Of a stretch of DNA of 64,000 nucleotides, positions 43,899-52,744 are shown piece after piece. How positions within the stretch are numbered: position 1 is the first letter of the stretch; every line of letters begins with the position of its first letter. Source of the stretch: Brevibacillus reuszeri (GTDB lineage Bacteria; Bacillota; Bacilli; Brevibacillales; Brevibacillaceae); the NCBI RefSeq assembly GCF_001187725.1, contig NZ_LGIQ01000011.1, positions 186,001-250,000 of the forward strand, in the 5' to 3' direction. The notes under the pieces are model-generated. The model saw only the letters and a list, made by a program, of their open reading frames with translations. It ran no database searches and was not told where the DNA came from. The translations under genes were made by a program, and so were the position numbers.

Positions 43899-44270
43899 TT
43901 GAGGGTCAAACGAATTGTCTCCAACATCGATACGCAAAATATCACCGCCGCGAAAGCCTTTTATCAGGACGTGCTCGGCCTGCAGGTATTAATGGATCAC
44001 GGCTGGATTGCAACCTACGGAACGGATGAAGAAATGTCGGTTCAAATCAGCTTTGCCTCACAGGGCGGCTCCCACACACTCACGCCTGATCTCTCGATTG
44101 AAGTCGATGATATCGATACCGCACTTGAGCGCGTGAAAAAAGCCAGGCTTCCCATCGAGTACGGGCCAGCAGACGAACCATGGGGAGTTCGCCGCTTTTA
44201 TGTCCGTGATCCTTTTGGCAAGCTCATCAACATTCTCGGTCATATCACAACAGATGGTGACGAAGTTTAA
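43899..44270 (+). CDS. VOC-family protein
   Basis: 123 residues. Starts MRVKRIVSNIDTQNITAAKA, with FYQDVLGLQVLMDHGWI and the second-module FYVRDPFGKLINILGH near the end, which supplies the metal-ligand positions. Glyoxalase/bleomycin-resistance superfamily; substrate unknown. The start codon is TTG with AGGGAGGG seven bases upstream. It converges on the LysE gene with a 55-base gap. Confidence 0.9.
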   Translation: MRVKRIVSNIDTQNITAAKAFYQDVLGLQVLMDHGWIATYGTDEEMSVQISFASQGGSHTLTPDLSIEVDDIDTALERVKKARLPIEYGPADEPWGVRRFYVRDPFGKLINILGHITTDGDEV

Positions 44271-44325
44271 GTCCCCCGCTTCACTCTCAGATGCTCGACG
44301 GAAATGACGGCTAGACGCTGAAACA

Positions 44326-44913
44326 TTACTTCAAGTCTACCAGAATCGAAACGGCGCTATAGACGAGCAACAAAGCCATGACTACATTAAACGGGGTTCT
44401 GTATTTGGACAAGAATTTTTGCAGCACCGACCCAAACAAACTCCAGCAAAATGTGCTTACAAACCCGACTAGTGCCAGCAGAATCGAAAAGAATAAGAGA
44501 CTTACACTTGAGCTGTAATAGGGTAGGATAAAGGTAGATATGGCCGTGATGCCATATAAAATCCCTTTTGGATTGACGAATTGCAACAGCATCCCTGCTA
44601 GAAAAGAGTTGTTTTTGTCATTCTCGCTGTTTTTTCCATTTTTACTGCTAACGATTTTGAAAGCCAGGTACATCATATAGACTGCTCCCAGAATCGTCAT
44701 CACAAATTCAATTTTCGGGATATAGTTTTTGAGCAGGACATTGAAAAAGCTACACAGCAGCATAATCACCAAGAAGCCTGATCCTACTCCCATACAAAAT
44801 CGCGTGGTCTTTTTTAGTCCGTATTTGTTAGCAAAAGTCATCGCCATAATATTATTGGGGCCAGGAGTAAAGCTCGTCACAAAAATATACAAGAAAAACG
44901 ACAATAACGGCAT
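44326..44913 (-). CDS. LysE/RhtB family amino acid exporter
   Basis: 195 residues with six hydrophobic helices. The LysE signature is SFTPGPNNIMAMTFANKYGL near the start, and FVNPKGILYGITAISTFILP in the middle. Exports amino acids or related compounds. ATG 44913 has GAGGAGG seven to eight bases upstream. It is divergent from the XRE-cupin regulator, with three operator-like boxes between them, so its expression is very probably controlled by that regulator. Confidence 0.93.
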   Translation of the reverse strand: MPLLSFFLYIFVTSFTPGPNNIMAMTFANKYGLKKTTRFCMGVGSGFLVIMLLCSFFNVLLKNYIPKIEFVMTILGAVYMMYLAFKIVSSKNGKNSENDKNNSFLAGMLLQFVNPKGILYGITAISTFILPYYSSSVSLLFFSILLALVGFVSTFCWSLFGSVLQKFLSKYRTPFNVVMALLLVYSAVSILVDLK

Positions 44914-44935
44914 TTGAAAACCTCCTCTGAGTTGT

Positions 44936-45005
44936 ACGTTATAACGGCACAAATTACGTTATAACGTTCTATGCCTTTTATTGTACATATCGGACGTTAT
45001 ATTGT
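44936..45005. promoter_or_regulatory. Three ACGTTATA operator boxes between lysE and its XRE-cupin regulator
   Basis: Box 1 ACGTTATAACGG (44936-44947), box 2 ACGTTATAACGT (44956-44967, a perfect 12-base palindrome), box 3 ACGTTATATTGT (44994-45005). Boxes 1 and 2 are 20 bases apart, two helical turns; box 3 is 38 bases from box 2. Placement over both promoters fits dual control by the XRE-cupin protein. Confidence 0.7.
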
Positions 45006-45023
45006 ACAGAAGGGAATGTTTGT

Positions 45024-45578
45024 ATGGAGGAAATCCATCTCGTCATTGCAAAAAATCTAAAGTCCTTTCGCGAGAGCAAAAAGCTCAGTCTGGAAAGGGT
45101 TGCCGAGCTGACCGGAGTAAGCAAAACCATGATCGGTCAAATCGAAAGGGGAGAATCCAGCCCTACGATTACAACCATCTGGAAAATTGCCAACGGATTA
45201 AAAATGTCCTTTACTTCCCTCATCAAAAATCCGCAGCCAGAAACGAAGGTCGTATTAAAAAGCGAAATCCAACCGTTAACGGAAGACAACGGAAAATATC
45301 GGGTATATCCTACCTTTCCATTCGAAGATGAACGGCGATTTGAAATGTACGCTGTCGAAATCGAAAAGGGCGGCAACTTGAGTGCGGATGCGCATAGAGA
45401 GGGAACGGAAGAGTTCATTACCGTTTTCGAAGGGGAATTGACCTTACGTGTGCATGACAATGAATTTACGGTGAAAAGCGGTGACTCGATCCGCTTCAAG
45501 GCAGACAGACCCCATACGTATCACAATGCTGGGGAAACACGGATTCGACTCAGCATGGTCATATATTATCCAGCATAA
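45024..45578 (+). CDS. XRE-family regulator with C-terminal cupin domain
   Basis: 184 residues. HTH KLSLERVAELTGVSKTMIGQ at about 20-39, then a cupin with AHREGTEEFITVFEGE and FKADRPHTYHN. It is closely similar in domain order and sequence to the protein at 6413-6970. It is divergent from the LysE exporter, suggesting it senses an amino acid and switches the exporter. GAAGGGA lies upstream of the ATG. Confidence 0.93.
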   Translation: MEEIHLVIAKNLKSFRESKKLSLERVAELTGVSKTMIGQIERGESSPTITTIWKIANGLKMSFTSLIKNPQPETKVVLKSEIQPLTEDNGKYRVYPTFPFEDERRFEMYAVEIEKGGNLSADAHREGTEEFITVFEGELTLRVHDNEFTVKSGDSIRFKADRPHTYHNAGETRIRLSMVIYYPA

Positions 45579-45608
45579 AGACCCCGTTTTTATTGAACGG
45601 GGTTTTTA
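45579..45608 (+). terminator. Terminator of the XRE-cupin gene
   Basis: ACCCCGTT/AACGGGGT with a 7-base loop and a T run. It overlaps the end of the coding region and may also serve the converging gene at 45645. Confidence 0.9.
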
Positions 45609-45644
45609 GCATGGTTATGGTAAACGTATCGTAAACGTGACGCG

Positions 45645-46322
45645 CTATTCCTTTGGAAAAATTTCTTCTACCAGTTCCTGTTCCTCTTGCTTCCAGCTGC
45701 CTTCGCTTAGCACAATCACTGCATCCGCTTTTCTCCAGACGAGTATTTCTCCATTCGTGTCCCAGCTAATCACATCATCCGGGAAATCCTCTACTTTTTT
45801 TAATCCCAGCCGTTTTACCAGTTCACCATATTGCTTCCAATCGATTGTCTCATAGCAATCTCTGTACACGTCCAGCTCAAACTCATAAACGATTTTCCAT
45901 TTCCCTTTCTTGACTTGTTCAAGCATGGCCATGCTCTCGACATGTGTCTCAAAATGATTGCATTTTAACTCGAAGCCTTCGTAATATCGCCCATCTTCAT
46001 CGATGGTGAAGGTCTCTTGGTACAACGTATCTGCACACGCAAAGTGACGAGCCACAATATCATCTTCCGCTTCTGTGATGATCAGTCCTGTTTCATTTGC
46101 AAATGCACCCCGTGATGGCGCCTGATGAAGAATTCCGTATACAATCGGCTCCAGGTAAGCATAGATAGTCAAACCGCCATACCTTTTTTGGAAGTCGATC
46201 AGCTTTTCGGTAGGAATAAGCTTGACTGCATCAAAAGCATGACAGATATCTTTCTCGTCATGCACGGAGTTCTTCCATTTAGCATTTGCCAGAAAGCGGT
46301 TTGCTCTATTGGATAAACCCAT
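45645..46322 (-). CDS. Hypothetical protein, possibly SUKH-like
   Basis: 225 residues, soluble. The N-terminal IPTEKLIDFQKRYGGLTIYA resembles the SUKH (SMI1/KNR4) start, where LPxxxxxFxxxYGG is typical, but the rest is not clearly assigned. It contains GSWKQEEQELVEEIF at the C-terminus. ATG 46322 has a weak site (GCAAGGTGATCTAA). It is possibly an orphan immunity-type protein. Confidence in it being a gene is good; family assignment is tentative. Confidence 0.72.
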   Translation of the reverse strand: MGLSNRANRFLANAKWKNSVHDEKDICHAFDAVKLIPTEKLIDFQKRYGGLTIYAYLEPIVYGILHQAPSRGAFANETGLIITEAEDDIVARHFACADTLYQETFTIDEDGRYYEGFELKCNHFETHVESMAMLEQVKKGKWKIVYEFELDVYRDCYETIDWKQYGELVKRLGLKKVEDFPDDVISWDTNGEILVWRKADAVIVLSEGSWKQEEQELVEEIFPKE

Positions 46323-46461
46323 TTAGATCACCTTGCTTTCGATTGTCTAAACCGATCTGTTCAGAATTGAATACATTTTTCCAGTTTATCACAATTGCAT
46401 GCAAAAAAGCTCTTTACAGCAGGGACTCGCCCTTCCCGTAAACAGCTTTCTTTTATTCGTT

Positions 46462-48531
46462 CTATGACGCTGAATGTACAAGCTCGCCTTCCTTTAACAC
46501 CTTTGAAAAAATTCGCTTGATACGCGCATCAAGCACATGACTGCCGCCTCTGCCTCGCACGTCCTCGATCATCATGGTGACCAAAAGACGTGAATGATCT
46601 GCATCAAAAGCAGCGTACCAGCCGTTTTCTTTGCCCAGCTCGCCTTTTTTCTGCTTCAGCTCGGCGGTGCCTGTCTTCCCAGCCAGACGAATTCCGGTTA
46701 CTCTTGCTCCACGGCCTGTACCTTTCGGGTCCTCCATCACACTGAGTAGATTTTGTTTGACCGCCTCGGCGACATCTGCAGGGATCACATCGCTTTTCCA
46801 GTATTGCTCTTTTTTCTCGCCTTGCACCAAGGATGGATACACCATGCTTCCGTCATTTACAAAAGCACTGTAGACCAAAGCCAGATGCAGAGGGGTCATC
46901 GTCACTTCTCCTTGACCATAACCCGAGTCAGCCAGTTGAATCTCATTTTTCATTTCGGTGTTGTACAGCTTGGATTTATCAATCGGGAATGGAATTGGAA
47001 TCGCTTCGTTAAAGCCGAGCAATTGACCTTTTTGCACAAACTGCTCCTCGCCAATCGCGAGTGCCGCACGGGCAAAATAAATGTTGTCAGAATAGACCAG
47101 TGCTTTTCTCAAATCAACAGGCGCTCCATAGTCGCTGACACGAGTGATTTCGTAATTCCCCCAGGAAGCATCCTTTTGCCAGTGCAAGCCTTTGACACTC
47201 ATCGTATCCTGTGGGGAAATCGCCTCTGTTTCCAGTCCGATCGCTGCAGTGATCGGTTTGAAAGTCGACCCTGGTGCAAACCCGCGTGCAAAACGGTTCA
47301 ACAGCGGTTTTTGCAGATTCTCGTTAATCTGCTTCCATTCCTTGGACGACATTCCCGTTACAAAGGAGTTTGGATCAAACGAGGGTGAACTTGCCAAAGC
47401 CAATATTTCTCCTGTCTTTGGCGAGATGGCAGCAGCTGTGCCGGCCTCTTGTGCAAGCTCGTTAAAAATCGTTTTTTGGACCTCGGCATCGATCGTCAGG
47501 GTCAGCGGCTCGCCGTCTTTTGCGGAGCGTACGGCCAGCACTTTTTTCTCCGTGCCGTTGGCGGTTGTAATCGCAATTCGTCCACCAGCCGAACCACGCA
47601 GCTGTTCCTCGTAAAGCTGCTCCAGTCCCGTTTTTCCGATCATGTCTGAGCTGTGATAGCCCTGCTCTTTTCTTTTTTCGTATTCCTCGGCTGTCATGAC
47701 ACCCATGTAGCCGATCAGATGAGCCATCGCTTCTTTATACGGGTAGTACCTTACCTGCTTTTTTTGCAGCTTGATTCCTTTTGTTGCTCCGAGCGTCTGG
47801 ATGCGCTGATCATCCTCAGACAACGTAGCGATCCGGATAAATGACTTGGCTGCATTCGCCGAAACGATCGACGTTAAATCAGCTGTCGGAATTTGCAGCA
47901 GCTTGCTCACTTGATTCTTCCCTGCCTGAGAGCTTTCGTTCCATTCTCCCGGATGAATCCCGATATCGACCACAACGCGACTCGTCGCTAAGCGTCGGCC
48001 TGCACGATCCAGGATTTCGCCTCTTTTCGGAGGAAGTGTGCTTGCTCGTACCTTGTCACCTTCCTGCATGTCTGGAAACAGAAACGTCGGATTCCAATTT
48101 ATGTACCAATCTTTTTTATCATTTTGCGTTTCATTGACCAGCGTCGCCTTGCCTGTAAAGGAAATCGGGTCGACAAACGTGCCCATTTGCAGCCGATAAT
48201 GAAAGCTGATTTTGCCGTCTTCCCCTGGCGTAACCTCTCCGTTGTACAACGGCTCCACTGAAATATTTTGCGCTTCTATTCCCTCATAAATCTTTCGATA
48301 GCGCGAAATGAATGCTTCTTTGGTCATGCTCGCCTTTGTTTCCAAGGAGAGCTGCTCGTACATTCCTTCAAACTCCTGATTTTTCCACTTTGTCGCATAC
48401 GCCGAGAAAGCTGTCTTCGCCTTCTCCCCCTCTGACATTGGCCCTTCTTTCCACATGTCCCAGAAGAGAAAGCCAAATCCGCCAAGCACGACGACAAAGA
48501 CACTCCAAAAAATAATCCACGCCTTTTTCAC
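46462..48531 (-). CDS. pbpC: Class B penicillin-binding protein, PbpC/MecA-like
   Basis: About 689 residues. An N-terminal anchor (AWIIFWSVFVVVLGGFGFLF) is followed by an NTF2-like MecA_N domain to about residue 150. A PBP dimerisation domain (LPPKRGEILDRAGRRLA) and the transpeptidase domain follow. The latter has active-site STFK near 422, SDN near 481 and KTGT near 619, all intact. This order is that of B. subtilis PBP3 and MecA/PBP2a, which cross-link peptidoglycan with low beta-lactam affinity. The start is GTG 48531 with GGAGGGAGGGAG upstream. A regulator-like FHA gene lies upstream on the same strand. Confidence 0.92.
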   Translation of the reverse strand: MKKAWIIFWSVFVVVLGGFGFLFWDMWKEGPMSEGEKAKTAFSAYATKWKNQEFEGMYEQLSLETKASMTKEAFISRYRKIYEGIEAQNISVEPLYNGEVTPGEDGKISFHYRLQMGTFVDPISFTGKATLVNETQNDKKDWYINWNPTFLFPDMQEGDKVRASTLPPKRGEILDRAGRRLATSRVVVDIGIHPGEWNESSQAGKNQVSKLLQIPTADLTSIVSANAAKSFIRIATLSEDDQRIQTLGATKGIKLQKKQVRYYPYKEAMAHLIGYMGVMTAEEYEKRKEQGYHSSDMIGKTGLEQLYEEQLRGSAGGRIAITTANGTEKKVLAVRSAKDGEPLTLTIDAEVQKTIFNELAQEAGTAAAISPKTGEILALASSPSFDPNSFVTGMSSKEWKQINENLQKPLLNRFARGFAPGSTFKPITAAIGLETEAISPQDTMSVKGLHWQKDASWGNYEITRVSDYGAPVDLRKALVYSDNIYFARAALAIGEEQFVQKGQLLGFNEAIPIPFPIDKSKLYNTEMKNEIQLADSGYGQGEVTMTPLHLALVYSAFVNDGSMVYPSLVQGEKKEQYWKSDVIPADVAEAVKQNLLSVMEDPKGTGRGARVTGIRLAGKTGTAELKQKKGELGKENGWYAAFDADHSRLLVTMMIEDVRGRGGSHVLDARIKRIFSKVLKEGELVHSAS

Positions 48532-48677
48532 TAGGACCGTCTCCCTCCCTCCAACACGATAATACAGACGGGAAAGATAATACATGGAAGAAAGCTCATA
48601 GAATCATGAGACCATCGTCATAGAACCATGATAAGTGTCTGACAATTATCCCCAGCAGAAGGAAAGTCCAGCATCAT

Positions 48678-48715
48678 AATAAAAGGAAGACCACAAGCTC
48701 GTCTCCCTTTTATTC
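48678..48715 (-). terminator. Terminator of the FHA regulator gene
   Basis: AATAAAAGGAAGAC/GTCTCCCTTTTATT forms a 14-base stem with one mismatch and U-rich sequence on the minus strand. It overlaps the 3' end of the regulator gene. Confidence 0.65.
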
Positions 48716-49405
48716 CTCCCACATATAGCCGTAACGGGGGATTGTCGTTACTTTTTCCCCATACCTGCCTAGCCGCTTGCGCAAGCGATACACGAGTGCA
48801 TTGATTTCCGTTCGTCCGACATCCGGCACGTTTTTGTCTGTTCCGACCAGTCGTTCCGGCCAGATTAGCACCATGATTTCCTCATAGCTGACCGCCTGAT
48901 TGGCGCGTTGGAAGAGCAACATCAGCAAGTCCATGTCTTTACCGGTTAAATAGATGCGATTTCCGTCCAGACGGATTTCTCTTCGCTCGAGATTAATCAC
49001 GAGACCTGAGACTGCTGTCTTTGGATCCGCCTTTGCTGCTGGTAATGGAAACGAAAACTCTCTGGTCACGTCCATCTCACTTCCTTCGGCAAAGAAGATC
49101 AGCTCCACTACTCCTTTGGCGAGGCTAATCACATCACCATGAAACAAAGGGTGAGGGGTCTGATGGACGGCAACTCCGTTGACCTCCGTACCATGCTTGC
49201 TCGCCAAATCAGAAATCGTATATTGATGACCAAACTTACGGATCACAGCATGCTTTCTGGACACGTACGGACTCGAAAACTCAATGTCTGGCTTCAACTG
49301 GTTTCCTCTGCGTCCAATCGTGCTTTCATCTTTATGGAGGAACTTCCGTTTTTGAAGCTGCTCGGGATCTCCCTTTTTTATCAACACATAAACTCCATCA
49401 TCCAA
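48710..49405 (-). CDS. FHA domain fused to an OmpR-type winged-helix domain
   Basis: 231 residues. The FHA phosphothreonine-binding domain occupies about 15-105: STIGRRGNQLKPDIEF, SPYVSRKHAVI and SKHGTEVNGVAV supply the Gly-Arg, Ser-Arg-His and Asn signatures. A Trans_reg_C winged helix follows from about 135, with LTGKDMDLLMLLFQRANQAV and PRYGYMWEE. There is no receiver domain, so control would be by binding a phosphothreonine protein, pointing to a Ser/Thr kinase pathway. It lies upstream of the PBP gene on the same strand. Confidence 0.9.
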   Translation of the reverse strand: MDDGVYVLIKKGDPEQLQKRKFLHKDESTIGRRGNQLKPDIEFSSPYVSRKHAVIRKFGHQYTISDLASKHGTEVNGVAVHQTPHPLFHGDVISLAKGVVELIFFAEGSEMDVTREFSFPLPAAKADPKTAVSGLVINLERREIRLDGNRIYLTGKDMDLLMLLFQRANQAVSYEEIMVLIWPERLVGTDKNVPDVGRTEINALVYRLRKRLGRYGEKVTTIPRYGYMWEE

Positions 49406-49489
49406 CGTTCATCACCTCGATATGTGTTGAAGCTACCTTTCTTTATTTACATAACAAAGTGGTGGAAAGTCAATCATTTTTTCATATAG

Positions 49490-49540
49490 CAAAAAAGCCG
49501 CCACTCTTCAGGACACGAAAATGTCCTGATCATGACGGCT
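49490..49540 (-). terminator. Terminator of the cupin gene
   Basis: An outer AGCCG/CGGCT and inner TCAGGACA/TGTCCTGA stem, followed by six U on the minus strand. Confidence 0.75.
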
Positions 49541-49593
49541 GTCTATGATCGTTTTATGCCAATCATGATAGCGCTCCTGTTTGCGCAAACGCC

Positions 49594-49923
49594 TCATGAA
49601 CATCTTTTGAGAGCAACCGCTTTTTGGGGCTCGATCGTCAGCACTTGACAGACCCCGTTCGGGATAAAGAGCTTGTATGCGACACCTTTTGGTACGACAA
49701 TAAACTCGCCTGCTTCTACCCAAATATTACGCTCATGGTACATCATCAGCAATCTTCCGTGAACGATGAAGAACAGCTCGTCCTTTTGATCGTTCTGTTG
49801 CCAGGCCAGTTCTCCTTGAAGCCTCTCCAGCTTGATCGCAGCCTCATTGAGCTCACCTACGACTGTGGAGCTCCATGTCTCCTGTAACATTGAAAAATGC
49901 TGCGCGATGTTTACTTTTTCCAT
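49594..49923 (-). CDS. Small cupin-domain protein
   Basis: 109 residues, one cupin barrel: DELFFIVHGRLLMMY and EAGEFIVVPKGVAYKLF give the two cupin motifs, though motif 1 lacks the usual two histidines. ATG 49923 has GGGGAGAGG six bases upstream. Function unknown; members include metal-dependent isomerases and simple binding proteins. It is a single gene with its own terminator. Confidence 0.85.
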   Translation of the reverse strand: MEKVNIAQHFSMLQETWSSTVVGELNEAAIKLERLQGELAWQQNDQKDELFFIVHGRLLMMYHERNIWVEAGEFIVVPKGVAYKLFIPNGVCQVLTIEPQKAVALKRCS

Positions 49924-50051
49924 GATGATCCTCTCCCCTTTGTACCAAAGATAATACAAACAAGGGATGGTTGACATAGCAGGAATCTCATAGATTTATG
50001 ATAAGTTGGATCATAGACCGATGATAAGATGCAGAAAATTATAACGCAACA

Positions 50052-50558
50052 TTATTTCTGGTTCTTTTTCACAATCTCACTCGCGATCTGATCAAGCATC
50101 GCCTTTTTGCCCAGCGCAAAGAACGCTTCATTGTAGCTTTGCTTGGTTGTGATGCGGTACACGTTTCCATCCTGCTTTGCCTTGATATGGTTCCAGATTT
50201 GGCTTTGTTCGAGCACATTGTGATCGGAATCAGCCAAGAGAATGACATGATCGGGGTTCAGGGACGCGAGTGCTTCCAGACTCGTGACTTTGCCTCCCTA
50301 CGTCCCCAGTGCCAACAGCTCCTCAGTAGACCCGGATATGTCCGCAATACGCGTCGGATTGACCGGAATGGAGACCTCGCCAGCAGCGTCCTTAACTGTA
50401 CGCATCTGCGGTGCTGATGTGGGAATCTCTGCGGCTTCTCCTCCTCCATTGCTGCCGCCACTTGACTGGCTGCAGCCACTTACGAACAAGGCAAAGCTGA
50501 ACATCCCGATAAGCCAATAACGTTTTCCTCGAGCCATGCTGTGAATCAACCCTCTCAT
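50052..50558 (-). pseudogene. Decayed siderophore-binding lipoprotein (FeuA/FecB-like)
   Basis: The 5' part encodes a lipoprotein signal (IGMFSFALFVSGC) and the start of a siderophore-binding protein (VNPTRIADISGSTEELLALG). A TAG follows at once. In the same frame come SLEALASLNPDHVILLADSD and then NVYRITTKQSYNEAFFALGK to a final stop at 50052. The middle of the first lobe and most of the second are missing: about 168 codons against about 310 normally. It is a deletion-riddled remnant. A Fur box is still present upstream. Confidence 0.85.
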
Positions 50559-50561
50559 CTG

Positions 50562-50576
50562 TGATAATAATTCTCA
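50562..50576. promoter_or_regulatory. Fur box upstream of the siderophore-binding protein remnant
   Basis: TGATAATAATTCTCA matches the 7-1-7 Fur consensus TGATAATNATTATCA at all but one position. It lies immediately before the coding remnant. Confidence 0.75.
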
Positions 50577-50708
50577 CACACTATGCTCGATCGTATCGCT
50601 GCTGGCACAAGCAAACTACCCGCGGATGGAGAAAAGAACGGTTTGACGGATTTTTGCAAAGAAAAAAAACACGGAATTCACTCCCGTGCCTGCTCATTGT
50701 TCATTTGA

Positions 50709-51677
50709 TTATCTCCCACGCTTCATATCAGATGGATTCAAGCCATATTGCTTGCGAAAAGCTTCGGCAAAGTGGCTGAAGTTGGAAAATCCCACGGCTG
50801 ATGCGGTCTGGCTCACGTTGTGATTGCCGTCTCGCAGCAATGACCAAGCTTTTTCCAGCCGTTTTTCTCGCAAATAGGCGAACACACTCGTTCCATACTC
50901 CTCTTTGAAGCCTACCTTTAGCTTAAACTCGTTGATCTGAGCCATTTTTGCCAGTTCAATCAGGGACGGTGGCGATTCCATGCGAGCAAGTAAAATGTCT
51001 CTGGCCTGACGGATTTTTTCGCGATCATGGCGTGACATCGTACTTTTGCTTCGATGCAGTTCATGACCAAACAAAAACGTATCAAGCCCAAGTGAAGCAA
51101 GCTCAAGCACCTTACCCTCCACCTGTAATTTGCGCAATCTTGGCTGCGAAAAAGAAGGTCCATTCAGATTCGGCAGCAGGCGTGCCATCTCTGGGAGAAT
51201 CGGCATCTGGAATCGGCGAAAAGCTTTGGAGCCAAGCAGGCCCTCAAACGAATAAGCTGGGCCTTCATCCAGCTCTGAAAGCCATGCGTCGAACTGCTCC
51301 ACAGATATGCCAACGGATATCGAGTGAAAAGGAACATCTGCCTGAAAAGAAAACTCGACCCGAAAGTCTCTCATCAAATGCAGGGAACAGCTGTCTGGCA
51401 TAAATGAAACCTGCTCACTGCCTGCAACCGAAACCTCTCCGCTCCCCTGCAAGCAAAAGCTCAGCTCCACCATCGCCGCGCTGGATTGAACACCCACTTT
51501 ACAACTTTCGTGAAGCAAATAGCAGGAATCGACCAATTCGAGTCCTGGACGTGGAACAATTCGCTTGATGTGTCCTTTCCTTTCTGTATCGCAAAGGTTC
51601 TTGTCACGAACCTCCGGTGAAAAAGGAAGCGCATCGAAGTAACTGTCGTATATAGAATGAACGTTAGATGGCAGCAT
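50709..51677 (-). CDS. AraC-family regulator, siderophore-responsive (PchR/Btr-like)
   Basis: 322 residues. An N-terminal ligand-binding region of about 200 residues is followed by two AraC helix-turn-helix motifs, PSLIELAKMAQINEFKLKVG and NVSQTASAVGFSNFSHFAEA, and the closing FRKQYGLNPSDM. The pattern is that of PchR-like regulators that respond to iron-siderophores. ATG 51677 has AGGAGA upstream. It sits in front of the decayed binding-protein gene on the same strand and has its own Fur box, so the regulator seems to have outlived its target. Confidence 0.92.
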   Translation of the reverse strand: MLPSNVHSIYDSYFDALPFSPEVRDKNLCDTERKGHIKRIVPRPGLELVDSCYLLHESCKVGVQSSAAMVELSFCLQGSGEVSVAGSEQVSFMPDSCSLHLMRDFRVEFSFQADVPFHSISVGISVEQFDAWLSELDEGPAYSFEGLLGSKAFRRFQMPILPEMARLLPNLNGPSFSQPRLRKLQVEGKVLELASLGLDTFLFGHELHRSKSTMSRHDREKIRQARDILLARMESPPSLIELAKMAQINEFKLKVGFKEEYGTSVFAYLREKRLEKAWSLLRDGNHNVSQTASAVGFSNFSHFAEAFRKQYGLNPSDMKRGR

Positions 51678-51716
51678 CGTGTTTCTCCTGATAAATAAAG
51701 TAGTTATTTTCACATA

Positions 51717-51741
51717 TTGAAAATGATTCTTATTATCATAA
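51717..51741. promoter_or_regulatory. Fur box upstream of the AraC-type regulator
   Basis: TGAAAATGATTCTTATTATCA contains an overlapping 7-1-7 Fur pattern (ATGATTCTTATTATCA). It lies about 40 bases before the regulator's start. Confidence 0.7.
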
Positions 51742-51767
51742 TAACATCTTTCTTATCCTGCAACTAC

Positions 51768-51799
51768 AAAAGGGAGACCTCCATTTGGAAGCCTCCCCT
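51768..51799 (-). terminator. Terminator of the COG4705 gene
   Basis: AGGGAGACCTCC, ATTT, GGAAGCCTCCC: a long GC-rich stem with two mismatches; U-rich on the minus strand after it (CTTTTGT). Confidence 0.6.
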
Positions 51800-51836
51800 T
51801 GCTGGAGCCTTGACATAGACTTCAAGGCATTAATCT

Positions 51837-52604
51837 TTAAGACGAAGACAATTGGATCTCGTCTCTTCTCGTCTTGGTTAGGTAAATGACCAAAAACAAG
51901 ATCGTTACGAGGAAGATTACGCTGGTTCCTACCGTACCCCATCCAAGACCGCCTTCAGCGCTGGGCTGTGACAAATAGTCGCCTAGAGAGGCGCCAAATG
52001 GTCGGGTCAAGATGTAGGCGATCCAGAAAGCTAGCACTGCATTCAATTTGAAGCGATAATAGGCAATAGTCACCACTATGATCATCGCGGCGAACAGGAA
52101 CAGTGAAATCATGTAACCTAAATCTAGCCCCTCTGCAATGAGGTCTCCAGCCGCAGTACCTAAAGCGAAAGTGAACAGGATCGTCAGCCAGTAGAACACT
52201 TCCCGCTTCGCCTTGTAAATGGAGTGAATGGACAATGTCTTTTCGCTTGAATACCAAGCTGCAAATGTTACCAGAAGTGCAAGCGTAAAGATGATAGTAG
52301 TCGTCTCCAGGGTGACTCCGTAGTTGTCCACGAGGTTATCAGTGACCAGTGTACCGACCACGCTGATTAGCAACACTGTGAGCCAGTAGATCCCTGGCAA
52401 GTACTTCCTTGATTTGAACTGGAAGATCAGAGCGATAAGCAAAAGTCCGCTCATGAGAAAGGTAGTATTGGTCAAGCCCCAGTTAAGGTTAAAATTCAGA
52501 AAGTCTGCAGCTGTCTCTCCCACCGTAGTTGCCATGATCTTGATGATCCAGAAGAAGATCGTAACTTCTGGAACCTTGTTCAACATTTGCCGATAATTGT
52601 CCAT
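51837..52604 (-). CDS. COG4705-family membrane protein
   Basis: 255 residues, about eight hydrophobic helices. It has the family opening NKVPEVTIFFWIIKIMATTV followed by GETAADFLNFNL, and later LGTAAGDLIAEGLDLGY and AYILTRPFGASLGDYLSQP. These repeated GET/GD motifs suggest two internal halves. Function is unknown. It is frequently linked to two-component systems, and here one lies immediately upstream on the same strand. AGGAGG precedes the ATG. Confidence 0.88.
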   Translation of the reverse strand: MDNYRQMLNKVPEVTIFFWIIKIMATTVGETAADFLNFNLNWGLTNTTFLMSGLLLIALIFQFKSRKYLPGIYWLTVLLISVVGTLVTDNLVDNYGVTLETTTIIFTLALLVTFAAWYSSEKTLSIHSIYKAKREVFYWLTILFTFALGTAAGDLIAEGLDLGYMISLFLFAAMIIVVTIAYYRFKLNAVLAFWIAYILTRPFGASLGDYLSQPSAEGGLGWGTVGTSVIFLVTILFLVIYLTKTRRDEIQLSSS

Positions 52605-52677
52605 ATACGAATTCCTCCTTACCTATCTGTTTGCATTTTTAATATATCTCTATTGAATTAAAAACAAATTAAAATAC

Positions 52678-52718
52678 AAAAAGCGTTACATGAGAGAATC
52701 ACTCACGTAACGCAAAAA
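52678..52718 (-). terminator. Terminator of the two-component system operon
   Basis: GCGTTACATGAG/CTCACGTAACGC with a 7-base loop, flanked by A-rich DNA so that the minus-strand transcript ends in U. It lies between the kinase stop and the COG4705 start. Confidence 0.85.
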
Positions 52719-52744
52719 CAGCCCAACTACGAATATTTCAAGTC

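Noticed and set aside
49508-49723. 71-codon minus-strand frame over the end of the cupin gene
   Set aside because: It overlaps the cupin in another frame and runs through the cupin's terminator hairpin.
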